Assembly (NCBI GenBank): GCA_964017235.1 | Contig: OZ024927.1 | Span: forward strand, 27,361,160 to 27,425,159 | Length of the DNA: 64,000 nt | Origin: Sabellastarte sp. h YS-2021 | Lineage: Eukaryota > Annelida > Polychaeta > Sabellida > Sabellidae | Direction: 5' to 3' | Shown here: piece after piece, positions 23,157 through 35,316 of the stretch | How positions within the stretch are numbered: position 1 is the stretch's first letter | Layout of the letters: every line of letters begins with the position of its first letter | Notes under the pieces: model-generated | Told to the model about the DNA's origin: nothing | Seen by the model: only the letters and a program-made list of their open reading frames with translations | Databases searched by the model: none | Translations under genes and position numbers: made by a program

Positions 23157-23787
23157 TAATGCCCAGGTCACACAGTGGCGAGGGTGCTACGATATCTGCA
23201 AATATAGAAGAACAGAGGCGACTTCAAATTCGCCAGAATTCGCCAAAAAAAGGCAGGAAAGTGTAGTCACGTGATAAAAGATCTTCATACTTCTGCGACC
23301 CCTCTACGATGCCTTTCAAATGTCCTGAGACAAAGCAAGAATATACAAAGAATACCCTACGAACTGGTGAGGATATCTGGTGAATTTACCCACGAATCAG
23401 CTACAAGTAGGGGAGAATGAATGCGATATTTGAGGAATCTTCTACGACAAAGAAAGAATCAGTTGAGAACAAGGAAGAATATTTGGCGAATTTACGGAGA
23501 ACAAGAAGGTAGTACGATTTGCTGGAGAATGTCCTACCACAGAGCTACGATGTAGAAGAATCTGCTACCAATAGTGGCAAATTCTAATGGCGAACTAAAA
23601 AATGGCCACGAATCAGCGAATACCGGCGATAGTTTTGAACAGTTTGAAACTGTCGTAGCTAGATGACGATCCATGGAGAATGTTGGAGAACAGTGAAGAT
23701 GGACCAAGAATATGCTACCAACAAGGACGAATTTCAGGATCGCGCATATTCACCACTAAACATCGCCACAGTGTGACCTGGGCATTA
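23157..23787. mobile_element. MITE with TIR AATGCCCAGGTCACAC
   Basis: Ends AATGCCCAGGTCACACAGTGG and, in complement, AATGCCCAGGTCACACTGTGG give a terminal inverted repeat of about 25 bp with one or two mismatches. TA flanks both sides, so the target duplication may be TA. The interior is rich in GAATNTNCTACGA-like short motifs but has no open frame of note. It is nested in B copy 2. Confidence 0.8.
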
Positions 23788-23789
23788 GT

Positions 23790-24130
23790 GAAGTGAGATT
23801 TATCTCGAGAACTGTAAAGAGTTAGAAATGTCATTTATAGTCTGCAGTTAAAGCAATTTTGGGAAAAATTTGGACCACCTGGGTACTAAGGACTACTCCT
23901 TTATGGCCTCTGAATAGCATAGAATTTTCAAAATTTTGGTCATCATTTTGATTTTTGTTGGAAATGGAAAATGTCATTTTTCTCAAAAATCATTAGAGAT
24001 GGAGTGATTTCAGGTAAAATTTGGACCCTCCGGGTACTAAGGACTAGTCCTTTAAGGTCTGTGAAAAGTTTAGAATTTTTCGAATTTCAGCCGCCATCTT
24101 GAAATCTGGTGGAAATCAGAAATGTCATTC
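23790..24130 (+). repeat. Two degenerate tandem units (family F)
   Basis: Two copies of a unit near 160 bp carrying TTTGGACC and GGGTACTAAGGACTA, and in the second CCGCCATCTTGAAATC, reminiscent of the 169-bp satellite. It begins with TATCTCGAGAACTGTAAAGA (23801). It belongs to the insertion inside B copy 2. Confidence 0.6.
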
Positions 24131-24422
24131 CCCTCAAAATCCATGTTAGTCTTCCTTTTCTGGTGGAAGCATCTGGCCACAGATGAGTCCTTGGTCTAGT
24201 TGATTTTCTGTGTCGTGGCAAATTTTCAGAGCTCTAGCTTTATATTTGTACATTTAATGTTTAATCCCCCGTAGCAGATCATACCATTGTGGTGGGCTTG
24301 TTTCTGATGAACCTTTACAAAATTTACAGATTTGTTCTGAAAGTCTCCTGATCTTTGTACAGCGTCACCTCTCCTATAACTCGTGTCCAACGCTATTTCC
24401 CCAGGCTGCATCACTGATGCTA

Positions 24423-25599
24423 TTTCAAACCATTACTCATACTAAGTCTACATTTTTAAAGTGAAATATGCCAAAAACAGACTCATTTTTACAAAGGTTA
24501 GGATTCTTTGCTTACTTGTAAAGCAATTCAGTTAATAAATCACAGAAATTGAACCAGTTCTTTGAAATAAACTGAAAATAGAGACAAAATCACCGGTAAT
24601 GATGTACATTTTCCTGCTCACTTGTAGCCTTAATTTATATCTTAAAATTTTTTTAAAACTAATGAAAAAAGTAGTCTTTGCTCAATTTTGTATTCCAGTT
24701 GTCGTTTCCCAATTTTCTACAGGGTACCAGAGTAATCTCTCAGACACATTTAAAGTAGTAATGAGGGGGGTTTCACCAGGGGTTTATTTAAACCTGCCTT
24801 CAATTAAAACCCAGGCAATATTCCCAAAATTTAAAGGTTATTCTGTTGATTACAACGAACACGGAACAAGTTTATCCAGTACTTGAAGGTCTTGAGCAAA
24901 TCATACAGTGTCTCATACTTTTGAAACTCCAACAGGTTGGGACAGTTAAAGTTTGTTCAGATAACAGGTTTGCAATATATATTATAGTTTAGTACAAAAT
25001 ACTAAGGAAATGCACATCTGGGAGGGTGGAAATGAGTCCATAAACTTGAATATTCAGATAATGGGATAGATTTTGAAATTAAACGGTCATTACTAGCTAC
25101 AATATAAAACAACTTGGATTGTAGCACAACTTGAAGAGCAAGCAACAGCTTCTTAGGGAAAAGTTAGACAGTTTGTACACAATGCAAGGTTAAGTTTTGA
25201 GCCCTTGCCAAAAGTTATATATAATGCGCCCAAGTAGACAATGTAGAAATCTAATGTAAACTTATCATTGAAAATTACTCAAAGAAAAGGCCAAGGTTGA
25301 ACTTTCAGGTATAATGTTCCAACTTCAAGATCAGCATGTTAGAATATAAAACATACATTCAGTAGAATCACTTTTGTCCAACTATGTTAGGACGGGCAAA
25401 TTTGTTCCACTAATAGAATATTCATAGCAACAAAAAAAAAAGTATTCCAGTATTAAGCAGAGGTAATGGGCAAGTTTCACGGTAGTAAAAGTTCATAGAT
25501 TAAAGGTTTGTATAGTCTGGCTAATGGAAGGTCTGCTGTTTTAAACTTGAAACAAGTCACTCTCTCAGGCTCTCGGCAATATCTCCCATGGATGGAACA
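24423..25599. other. Intergenic, nothing recognised
   Basis: AT-rich. The 95-codon frame at 24599-24886 shows a hydrophobic start but no family motif, splice context or repeat support, so I do not call it a gene. Confidence 0.4.
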
Positions 25600-26010
25600 C
25601 TAAATTGCATAAAGTTGTCGGCGAAACGCCCGTCCTTCAACTACCGTCTGAGGTTCATATGCGACCTTGTGAAGCAGTAGCCAATGTCTATGATGCGATG
25701 TCCAGTGCACATTCTAAGGAAGTTCTAAATTCCCGCCTCTGAATTTGGTATTGTGGGCATGCGCAGATGAATTTCTTGCTTTGGTAACTGAATGTGTAGT
25801 CAACTATCATCTTTGATGTAACATGGCGTCATAAGGCGAAGGTCAACAGCGTTTCAGCAGCGCCTATAGCCGTGGCTTATACAGCCTGTAGTGTGATAAA
25901 AATACCAAATTTTGGAAGACAGGAGGTGTCCATGGACGCAGTTCTGCCGCCGAGTAAAACCTCTAGCCACGGGATGTACCGCCTGGACTGTGACCGAGAC
26001 ATAACAATCT
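25600..26010 (-). mobile_element. MITE, diverged reverse copy of the 6.0-6.5 kb element
   Basis: Read on the - strand from about 26010, it follows the 6019-6545 element through GGTACATCC, AGAGGTTTTACT-GG-GGCAGAAC and the GCGCATGC region. The copies are substantially diverged, so the family is old. The right border is uncertain. Confidence 0.6.
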
Positions 26011-26861
26011 TGTCGATTTCAGTGATCAAAAATATACATACATAAACCCTTGAACCATTCCCTTAAGCCATAAGACATCAGCACCAGTAACTCTATATAG
26101 ATACAGGTCTGCCTTCTTGGACAGGGGGGGTTCATTTTCGAACACTGACAAAGTTGATTCACACTGGCTGTTGGCACACGGTAAAAAAACTTACAGGTTT
26201 ATATTACTTTCTTCAAAAGAAACAATTGAAATTCTTGTCAAATTGTGCAATCCTACAGTTAACTACCCATGGTTACCTGAAAATACTGGGAGAGCAGGTA
26301 AGTTGAAATAGCCGATGGTTTATAAAATAGAAGAGTTGAAACACATTAAGAAAGTGCAAATTGTGTGAATTTGGCAGAAAACCAGCTTTTCGGAACTGTA
26401 ACTTCAGATAATTGAGTTGTTCCTGTGTGATGACAATATTTACTGTACAGAATGCCATTTTTAGGAAAATTTTACCTTTTAAATCCAAACTTTTTTGGCA
26501 CAGCAAAATATTTACACTTGGTGGGAAAAGAAATCCATGTAGCAGCCACTACCAACTTTTGCGGCAGAAGAAAGCACTAATGTGCAGTGCAAAAATAGAC
26601 ACAATGGCAAATGTTCTCTTCATGACTGAATTCATCTACCTACCCACAGTAAAGAATGGGATTCAATAGCATCTCACTTGTAATAATACAAGTTTTCTTT
26701 TTGTGAAACATTTCACTTCCAATCTAGAAACATTCCTTTTCAGTGAATACAAAATAAAAAAATACGGCAGTTTTAAAGTTTATTTGTACAACTTTTTCAC
26801 ACAAAGAAACAAAACATACTGGTGAAAACAATAAGAAAACCTTATTATCAAATGTAAAAAA
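26011..26861. other. Intergenic, nothing recognised
   Basis: Short unremarkable open frames only. No repeat with a second copy in the window was found. Confidence 0.4.
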
Positions 26862-28018
26862 TAGCATCAGAGATGCCCGTACCCCACAGCCTGGGGAAAT
26901 AGTTTTCAACACCAAGATATAGAAGTAGTGAAACAGCACAAAGATCTGGATACTTTCAGAGCAGTGTCAGTTATATTAAGCTCCAAATAATCTTTAAGTA
27001 GAGAAAATAACATCTAAGAGAAAGAAAATGTATGTAAAGATAAAGTATTAAAACAAGACAATTCAATAGCAAGGTAACAGCATTAATCAGTACAGTAAAA
27101 AATTATGAAGTTGTAGAATTGATTAATTGGAGAATAGCTGTCAATGGAAAAAGCACAAGTATGTAAAATTGCATAAAATAATCAGTTGCAGAAATCCATA
27201 TATCTTTGTCATAAGAGAAATGTGTCTCAAATATGGTAGGTGAACACTTTAGCAGAGCCAAAGTTAAAGGTCACACCATGATGCACACCTACGCCCCCTA
27301 ACCAATGTCCCTACCAAGTGTCAACCTTTTACACCTTGTAGAATCAAAGAAATAACCCAGATAAGATTTTAAAACTAAGTCACTATGACAAGGTCAAAGG
27401 TTAAATCAAGGCCACACCATAACGTTGCACACCTACAGGCCCTAACCAATGTCCCTACCAAGTATCAACTTCCTACACCTTACAGTTGCCAAGATATAAC
27501 CCGGACAGATTTTATAGGTCAAGGTCACTACAGCAGGGTCAAAGTTCAACTCAAGGTCACACCATGATGTGACACCCCTTAATTTCCAACCAAGTAACAA
27601 CTTCCTACACCTTATGGTTTCCGAGATATAGCCCGGACAAGATTTTCAAACTCAAGGTCACTACGGCAAGGTCAAAGATCAAATCAAGCTCACACCATGA
27701 CATTACACACCTACTGCCCCTAACCAATGTCCCTACCAAGTATCAACTTCCTACACCTTATGGTTTCTGAGATACAGCCCGGACAAACTTTTTGGACAAG
27801 ATTTTATAGGCCAAGGTCACTATGGCAAGGTCAAATCAAGGTCACACCATTATGTTGCATACCTACACCCCCTAACCAATGTCCCTACCAAGTATCAACT
27901 TCCTACACCTTACGGTTTCTGAGATACAGCCCGGACAAACTTTTCCCACCGCCCGAACGCCCATCCGGACACCATGGGTAAAAACAATACCCCGACAGCC
28001 CTTAAGGGCTGTGGGGTA
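26862..28018 (-). mobile_element. Hairpin-ended element B, copy 3
   Basis: The left end on the - strand is a strong hairpin at 27988-28018 (arms TACCCCACAGCCC and GGGCTGTCGGGGTA), followed by a GTCCGGATGGGCG spacer and about five units of near 146 bp. The unique 3' region holds GGCTGTGGGGTA (near 26881-26892), the complement of the first hairpin arm. A hairpin GCATC-TCT-GATGC and terminal CTA at 26862, followed by T, close it. This copy best shows the whole layout without insertions. Confidence 0.8.
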
Positions 28019-28361
28019 AAAACTACTACTCATACAAGGTAAATGGAATATATGAATCATACTGCTTGAAAATAACTGGTTATTCCATATTGTCCCAGAG
28101 GTAAAACACAGGAGTGAAAAACAGTGCAAAATATTAAACCAGTTGGTTGCACAACTAGTGATATAATTTTTATGTTAAGTAACATGGTGAAACTCAATGT
28201 TAACCCAGATTTCTTTGATATTGTGTATGAATTTTTAGTTGTACTAATACAAATTTTACACAATATCTCCCATACTACAGGGATTGAAGCATTATTTGAC
28301 CAATCCCGACTATAGAAGTGCAGCCCAAGCTCACCTGGGACTGACATTCCCCTAACTGAAA

Positions 28362-28668
28362 CAGGGTTCCCACTGCACAGGGAAAACAGGGAAAATTGTG
28401 AAAAGTAATTCCAGACAGGGAAAACACAGGGAATTTGAAAATTTTGGAAAAACACAGGGAAAACACAGGGAATTTGAAAATTTCAGAATGATTTTGAAGA
28501 GTAACAGCCATTTGCATTCACGGGCCGCGGGTCGCGACTCGCAGGTCACATTTGATGTTTTGGCTTGATTGTGTTTGATTTTTTTATTTATAAAATCCAC
28601 TGGGAAAAATATAAACTTCACACGGAAAACACAGGGAATTTAAATTGGAAAAGGGAGTGGGAACCATG
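28362..28668. mobile_element. hAT-like MITE with CAGGGTTCCCACT ends
   Basis: The left end CAGGGTTCCCACT pairs with the right end AGTGGGAACCATG with one mismatch. The interior has repeated ACAGGGAAAACACAGGGAAT motifs. Target duplication is imperfect (TGAAA seen on both sides). Terminal sequence of this kind is common in hAT elements. Confidence 0.65.
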
Positions 28669-30099
28669 TGAAAGACAATATAATTTTTATTGGTATTTTT
28701 TTTCTAATTTTCAATGACATTTGACAACTAATAATCAGTCAGTTTCTTTCATCACCCACATTTACTTCAATGGTACTTTCAGTTAAATCACACTGAATGC
28801 AAGTACTCTAATTTCAAGTCTGTCTTTAATACAGATACATGGCTTCATTTTTACCCCACTTTAAAAGCAATATCAAATTGAAGAAAAGATAATGTTCTAA
28901 AGCTTTTAAACCATATTTTTCTGATTTCTTAGATTCTGGTGATTTTTAAGAGTAAGTTTTGTATCATAAACTCTGCCTGTTGTGAGCAGGTCTACTCAGT
29001 TTTGGCAAAAGTCGAACAATCTGATTTTGTAAAATCAACACCGTCCTTATTCCTGTACTTTGCATAAGTAAACTACTCAATACACTGCCCACTGACAACT
29101 AGATAATACGTGCATATGACACACAAAAAACACACAAGAACAAATAAATATTAACACACTTGACTACATTTATAGCACCAATAATTATTTGACTGTTCTA
29201 CTCTTCAAAGAAACTTTCATGTGAAATTTAGTGGCTCGGTTCTGAAATAATGAGGTCATTTCTTTAAAAGTTTAGCTGTGATAAAAGTTAGTACTTAATC
29301 ACAAACAAATGGTGTAATTCTAGTGAGCCTGTGCCAGGATCCCTCGAAAATTTCTCCTCAACTTGCCGACATTCCAACTCCCACAACGACAAAGATGTAT
29401 TAAACATGGCAACAGTAAAATTGTTTTATGACTTTTTGACACGCATAATTCAGTAAAGTTCTATATATTTAGCAAAGCTAAGTACCTTTTTGAATCATGG
29501 GTAAGATAGTCACCACATCAGTTATTGCTGCAATGTTTGTAGAAGTTCGATAGTTCATCTGTTTACTGCACCAAAAACAGAGTCTGGTTCACACATACAA
29601 CCTGACCACTAATAATTAATAAATAAATTTCAATACAGAAAAACACAATTGGATATTATTATGTTTTGAAAATGTACCTATCTTAAATTAATACTCAACA
29701 AATATTTAAAACAATATGAAAAAAAATGGCAATTTTTAAGCCTGAATACCTCTATAACCATTTGCACAGAAGTTACCAAACAAATTTCAATGACTTTCCA
29801 GGACAAAATATTAGTTTTCTAGACACAATTACTATGTGTATGCCCAACCTTTAAGTTAATAACTTTCTATGTTCCAACCTTCATCTCCCTACACAGCTAA
29901 TCACTTCCACATCGACGTTCACCAATTTTAAACAAGTGAACCTAAATGTTGAAGAAATTACCATGCATTAGAATGTAAAAACACAAAAAAAAAACACTTA
30001 GTATTAACGCAACAACTTGATATTAAAAATATCAAGACTTTTCCAAGACTTTCCATAACTTATCATGAGGACACAAAAAATACTGCACACATGGTTTGA
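28669..30099. other. Intergenic, nothing recognised
   Basis: AT-rich sequence with many A-runs. No coding frame or repeat assigned. Confidence 0.4.
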
Positions 30100-30336
30100 T
30101 TTATTTTATTAGGTTTAATGCTGCTTTCAACACATTGCAAATGTTATATCACGACTAGTAGTTTTTTGGGCAGAGGAAACCAGTACATAATAGTTCACGA
30201 AGATTCTGCCCTGTAAACTGCCAGGAATCGGTAAGCAACTACCAAGTTTCCCAAATAGGGTCGGGTCCAGTGATCAGACCGCTGACCTCAGAAGTGGGAG
30301 GTGAATATTTTACCCACTACTCCACAGAGCCAACCT
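30100..30336 (-). mobile_element. tRNA-derived SINE
   Basis: Read on the - strand, the head GGCTCTGTGGAGTAGTGGGT resembles a tRNA 5' half with a box A-like TGGAGTAGTGGG, and GGTCTGATCACTGG lies where box B would be. A body with TTGGTAGTTGCTTACCGAT follows, and the tail ends TTAAACCTAATAAAATAAAT. This matches the plan of tRNA-headed SINEs common in molluscs. No target duplication was established. Confidence 0.6.
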
Positions 30337-31891
30337 ATTGCACACATGGATACGTACACTTATGTAACATACGCAGAAAGTACTGACAAAACTCCAGTGA
30401 AAACACAATAAATTTACCATTTAGAAATAACTTATGCCTTGTGCCGAGGATGTTTTTACAGCGTCTAAAAATATCACAACTACACCTGAAATCCACAAAG
30501 TTCAATGTACAACACATAACAAATGCCAATGCATGTAATTGTAACAGAATTTTAAATATATAAACACTTGTTTTAAATCACTGCTATGTACATTTGAATG
30601 CCAGTCAGTTGATAAACTAAAAAATTGTAATGATACACTTGCAAGTACAATTACATATGAACAGACAAAGCTTGACTGAATTCCTGAAAAAACACAACGC
30701 AATCATTGAAACTACAGCTTGTAAAAATTCTCTGTGTACCTTGCTCATATTTTTATGAAGTCTCCAAGAAGACTCAATATTTTTGTAAACCTTTCCTCCA
30801 CACGTGTATTTTCCTCATACACATGGAATTCCCATATAACTATAGAATGTTGATAAAACAGTAAAAACACACATGGAGAAGTTAATAAGGTAATTACAGA
30901 AAAAGATTGAAACTCACCCCCGTGACCAAGTGGAAGTATTTCAGTATTTTATCTATATACCCGCTATAAATTGAATTGAAATACTACTCACAGACAACAT
31001 CTATACAATATGTACATGCATAACCACACAAAATTTGACCCCTGACTAGAAATATTGAGAACTGCAATGTCAACAAAGACATTCACCTCTATAAAGGATA
31101 TCATATTTAAAGGTCCTATTTCTTTAAATTCTCTTGCTGCTATTTCCACTGAGCATTTCGGATTATTATTTGCAAATCATCAATACAATTACTTGCACTG
31201 TAATGTATAAACACTGGTACAAATGCTTAAGTTCACAGAATATAAGAAATGCCATACAAAATATGGTAAAACAAACAGAACGCAATAATATGTATTAGAA
31301 ATGTCTTATGACATTTGTAATTATTTTTAAAGCTCTCACTAACTACAATAACTTACACAACTTTCAACACACAATCAAATGAGATCCACAATATTTCCTT
31401 ATACACATTTATATCTCCATCAAAGTGTGTTCTTTGCCATTATTATCAGGGCAACAAAATGCTCTCTTCATGGTTTGAATTTTTTATTTCAATACCATAA
31501 GTATGTTATCAGATCATCCTTGGAGTGATTAACACTGGTCAAGTTAATCAGAAAGTTACAAGCCACAACTATAGGAACTCGGTAATCTACAAACCCTCAA
31601 AGAAACAAAAATTTATTTCATAAATAGCCTTGAAAGAAATTACCATCAAGGTATGATACTTAATACAGTTGATAAAATTTGCCACATAGGCAATACCCTC
31701 ATTTACTGTTGATTTATAATTAATTGCTTATCATTTGCTTAATTGTATAATTATTAATTAACTTTTGGCAACTTCTAAATGAAAAATTTCCATAAATTTG
31801 GCTTTTCTCTGAACAATATAGGTAGATGCCCCAGTCTCGAATTTTACAGATTATGGCATACATTTCTTAATCTATACAGTCAGTATTTGAA
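30337..31891. other. 3' flank / 3' UTR region of TMEM161
   Basis: AT-rich and largely A-rich on the + strand. A - strand AATAAA lies at 31612-31617, about 275 nt after the TMEM161 stop, a candidate poly(A) signal. No other gene seen. Confidence 0.4.
31612..31617 (-). promoter_or_regulatory. Candidate poly(A) signal of TMEM161
   Basis: TTTATT on the + strand, AATAAA on the - strand, about 275 nt beyond the stop. Other hexamers occur further downstream, so the choice is tentative. Confidence 0.3.
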
Positions 31892-33236
31892 TCACACATT
31901 GAAATAAGAATAGTACATGAGACCAAACACTGAAGTGGTGAACCAGGTGGTACAGATCCACCACACTGCAAAAGATAGGAGTCCCCTGAAGTACAAGGGA
32001 GTGAAGACCTGCTTGAGACTTGCTAAAGCCAGAGAGAAATGGGAAGCCACACTAGTAACTGAGTCTCCGGCTAGTTCTGTTAAATTAACCTGCTGGGCGA
32101 CCACCGAGGCAGTTGTGAGATTCCTTTCTGGCAGAGGGATATAAAACAGTGGACTGAATGAGAAATTTCCTAGGGTTTTGAGCAATAGAGTACAATATAA
32201 GAGCAGTATAATGGGTGCCAGGTACTGTAAGGTAACTACACATAGGTAGTAAAAGACCCGTGCAACCATCCTCTGAAGTTCCACAGAGCTGATACGACCA
32301 GCCTCACTTCTCAAAGCATGCACTCGCACACAGGCCAAGTTCAGATGTGACTGCAAATGTGTCCAACATAGGAGGAACCTAAGTAAGCAAAAGACAAGAA
32401 CGAGCATGATTCTTACAGTTTCAAATGTCTCGCCATCAATTAATTGTTCTCCTTTGTATTTTCTGTTGACTAAGTACTCCCTAGAAATTGGTTTCACCCA
32501 CATCAACACAATGAGGGCAGGAAACATTATGTTAATATTTAGACACAGCTGTTTCAGAGGGTTGTCGGAGGCATATGTCATTGAGTCTGAATGCATCTTT
32601 GCCAGCCTCAACCCCGGGAAGGTCATAAATGCCCCGACTAATGCACACATGATAGCCAAGATGATTCTGAAGGTCAACAGAGTTGTTGGACCAGATGAAT
32701 CCATGCCCTGTGCTGCTAAGAACTGTGTGGCTTCTTTGGTGAAATTCATATGACCCCTGACCAGTCCAAACTCCAGAGTATCCTCATCAACAATCAAAAT
32801 CCCCATGGCCAGAACAAGAAAAAAGAAGCCAAACATGACACAGAGCATCCTCTCTCCTCCATCATCCATGCGGAAATACATTGAGGTCAGCGAAAACAGG
32901 ACCTTGATGCAGAAGCCCAAAACAAGCATACACCACATCATGCTAAGGTTTAGCTCATTCTGAGGCTGTACCAGCGCATAGTAGACTTCGGTCATAAAAT
33001 AGATGAAGATACCAACAAAGGAGAAATCCACAAGCCACTGAAATTCTGTGTAAAAATGTAGAGGTAGAACATCTATTGGCCGTACAGGGGCCCCTTCTAG
33101 TTGGATTGGTGTGTTCTTAGGGACAGTGAATGTGTCATCTTTGTTTTTCTTTGCATCATTTCGGCGACCTTTCTTTGAACCACTTGCTATGACACCTGCT
33201 AGAGACTTGAGTTCTTCATCTGTAGGGTGTAAATAT
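31892..33236 (-). CDS. TMEM161: TMEM161 (A/B-type), main coding exon
   Basis: Second coding exon of a TMEM161 family multi-pass membrane protein. After the acceptor TGTTTCAG it completes an Arg codon split from the first exon and reads YLHPTDEELKSLAG through FYTEFQWLVDF, then hydrophobic segments at roughly residues 108-127, 137-159, 168-187, 227-247, 269-287, 311-328, 366-393 and 456-483 of the assembled protein. Family signatures include DGGERMLCVMFGFFFLV, FPGLRLAKMH, WVKPI, EAGRISSVELQRMVARVFYY, LLLKTLGN and FRGLLSF. The stop is TGA at 31892-31894. The assembled protein is 485 residues, the usual family length. TMEM161B is linked in vertebrates to heart rhythm and cortical development; its biochemical activity is unknown. 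An in-frame GTG at 33031 is not the start. Confidence 0.97.
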
Positions 33237-34195
33237 CTGAAACAAAATGAGGATGCTATACTTCAAAATATTTCAAAGATCAAATTAAAAGTTTGTGCTA
33301 TCTGCCAAAATACACCTCATGAATAACTGCAAAGTCCTCCAGTATCTCAGCATTGAGAGCATTTTACTGAAACACAATTTTACAACTGCCATCTCACTTG
33401 TTAACACATGTAATTGGAGGGAAACTTTAAATATTGGAAACAAACTATTACATGTATATTTCTAAAGAAATTGCACACTTTTTGTCCACACTACTGTACA
33501 TTTGGGAACTTGAAATTTCTTTGCGAGGAAACTGTCACTATGGGTTCCATTAGTTTCACTTCCTGTCAGTGGCCTATTTGTTTTGGGTTGTACTAGAACA
33601 CATATTTTACTTTTGCAATCCTGGAATCAGAACAGTTTTGTATTGGCAGCCTCCTGATCCTTGTTACCAACCCATCCCATATAGTGACCACACTTTAACC
33701 TTGTATATTTTAAGATGCTGGCAATAAACAGTCATATTTATTAAAATGGTACCTTCAATCAAATGTTACACCTCATGTTCAGTCAAGCCTGTAAAATACT
33801 ACTCATAATTTTGTGACGGCAAGACAAAGCCTCCCACAGCAAGCAGTGTCAAAGGATTGGGATATGTAACTTTGAAGGGAAGTAACATACAATATAATTC
33901 CTTTAACCACTAAAGGTTATACTTTTGAGCATAAATGTCACTGTATAAAGTAATTATTATAACTTTTATTGAACTAAATGAAGTATGACTACATACAGGA
34001 GGAGACTGAATGACAGAGAAGGATATGTATGAAGAACAATAAACCATATCAGAATTTTAGGTAAACGGAACAAGTTCTACATTTGAACATAAAATAACAT
34101 TGTACTCAAAAAAATGTCTTAATAGTCTAGAAGAATAATTCTATGATCCTTATGGTATTTCTACTTTACTACATACACAGCAAAATACAAGAAAA
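33237..34195. other. TMEM161 intron 1, proximal part
   Basis: AT-rich intron next to the splice acceptor. The segment at about 34110-34190 resembles 35555-35645 (TAGTCT-AAGAATAATTC...GCAAAATACAA), suggesting an old duplication on either side of the E element. Confidence 0.45.
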
Positions 34196-35316
34196 TAGCC
34201 AGCCTCGGCAGGCAAGAACCCCAGCCCGCAGGTACAGTTAAATGGCCAACAACATTAAGATTTAGTTAAATCTTAGGAACAACTTCTGTTGTAAGAAGTA
34301 CAGAGAACCCACGAGATGTTCTACAAAAGATTCACAGGCCATGATTTCTTACAAGTAGTTTTCATATTTTGTAGCCCTAGAAGCAATTATAAGGGAGATA
34401 TAAGGCCTTTTTGATATGATGACTGTCCTATTTGACATTAAAGATGTGTTATGGCAGTCAAGTTGTTTCCAAAACAAGGACACAATTACTCTCAGGCAAG
34501 CTTTCCTATCCATTTACATTTTGTGCAAATCTGATGAAGCTAGCTGCAATATTTTAGGTTACAGGAATATGAAAAGATTTGAGAAGAAACTTTAAGGCCC
34601 GAAAATCTTAAAAGTGTTGCCATGGCAACAGTTGTTACCGGATACACCCCAAAACCTAATCAACTCTAGATCCTCTTCAAGTAAACATATTCTAAAGATT
34701 TGGTGAAAATTCGTGCAGGGGTTCAGTCTGTAGAACACCCACAAACTTTAAGACCCGAAAGTCTTAAACGTGTTGCCATGGCAACAGTTGTTACCAGATG
34801 CCAACCAAAACCTAATCAGCTCTAGATCCTCTTGGGGTAAACATCCCCTGAAAATTTGGTAAAAATCTGTGAAGGGGTTTAGGCTGTGGAACACCCGCAA
34901 ACTTTAAGATCCAAAAATCTTAAAAGTGTTGCCATGGCAACAGTTGTTACTGGATACCCCCCCAAACCTAATCAGCTCTAGATCCCCTTGGGGGTAAATA
35001 TCCCCTGAAAATTTGGTGAAAATCCGTGCAGGGGTTTAGTCGGTTGAACACCCACAAATTTTAAGACCTGAAAATCTTGAAAGTGTTGCTATGGCAACAG
35101 TTGTTACTGGATACCCCCGAAAACCTAATCAGCTCTAGATCCTCTTAATATAAATATACCCTGAAAATTTGGTGGAAATCCGTGCAGGGGTTTAGTCTGT
35201 GGAACACCCACAAACTTTAAGACTTGAAAATCTTAAAAGTGCTGCCATGCCATGGCCGACGCCGACCAGACGGCGCAGGGGATGACTATAACCCCAGGCT
35301 TTATGGGCTGGGGTTA
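34196..35316 (-). mobile_element. Hairpin-ended element E, copy 2
   Basis: Reverse-complement copy of 4757-5691 with about five units. On the - strand it starts AACCCCAGCCC-ATAAA-GCCTGGGGTT (near 35316), then a GTCTGGTCGGCGTCGG spacer, then units of about 147-155 bp. The unique 3' segment ends GGGCTGGGGTTC, hairpin GCCT-GCCG-AGGC and TGGCTA (34196) before TTTT. It lies in TMEM161 intron 1, antisense to nothing but sharing the gene's strand. Confidence 0.8.

Larger units (their letters stand above)
22500..24422 (+). mobile_element. Hairpin-ended element B, copy 2, interrupted
   Basis: One degenerate B unit (AAGGTGTAGGAAGTTGATAC at about 22560) and B-specific 3' sequence lead up to ATGTTATT (near 22964). 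The terminal part (about 24335-24422) has CTATTTCCCCAGGCTG and a short hairpin before CTA. Between them is about 1.35 kb of inserted DNA. The 5' hairpin is not preserved. Confidence 0.6.

Noticed and set aside
24599-24886. 95-codon frame with hydrophobic start as a small secreted protein gene
   Set aside because: No second exon, no family motif and AT-rich intergenic context; a chance frame is as likely.
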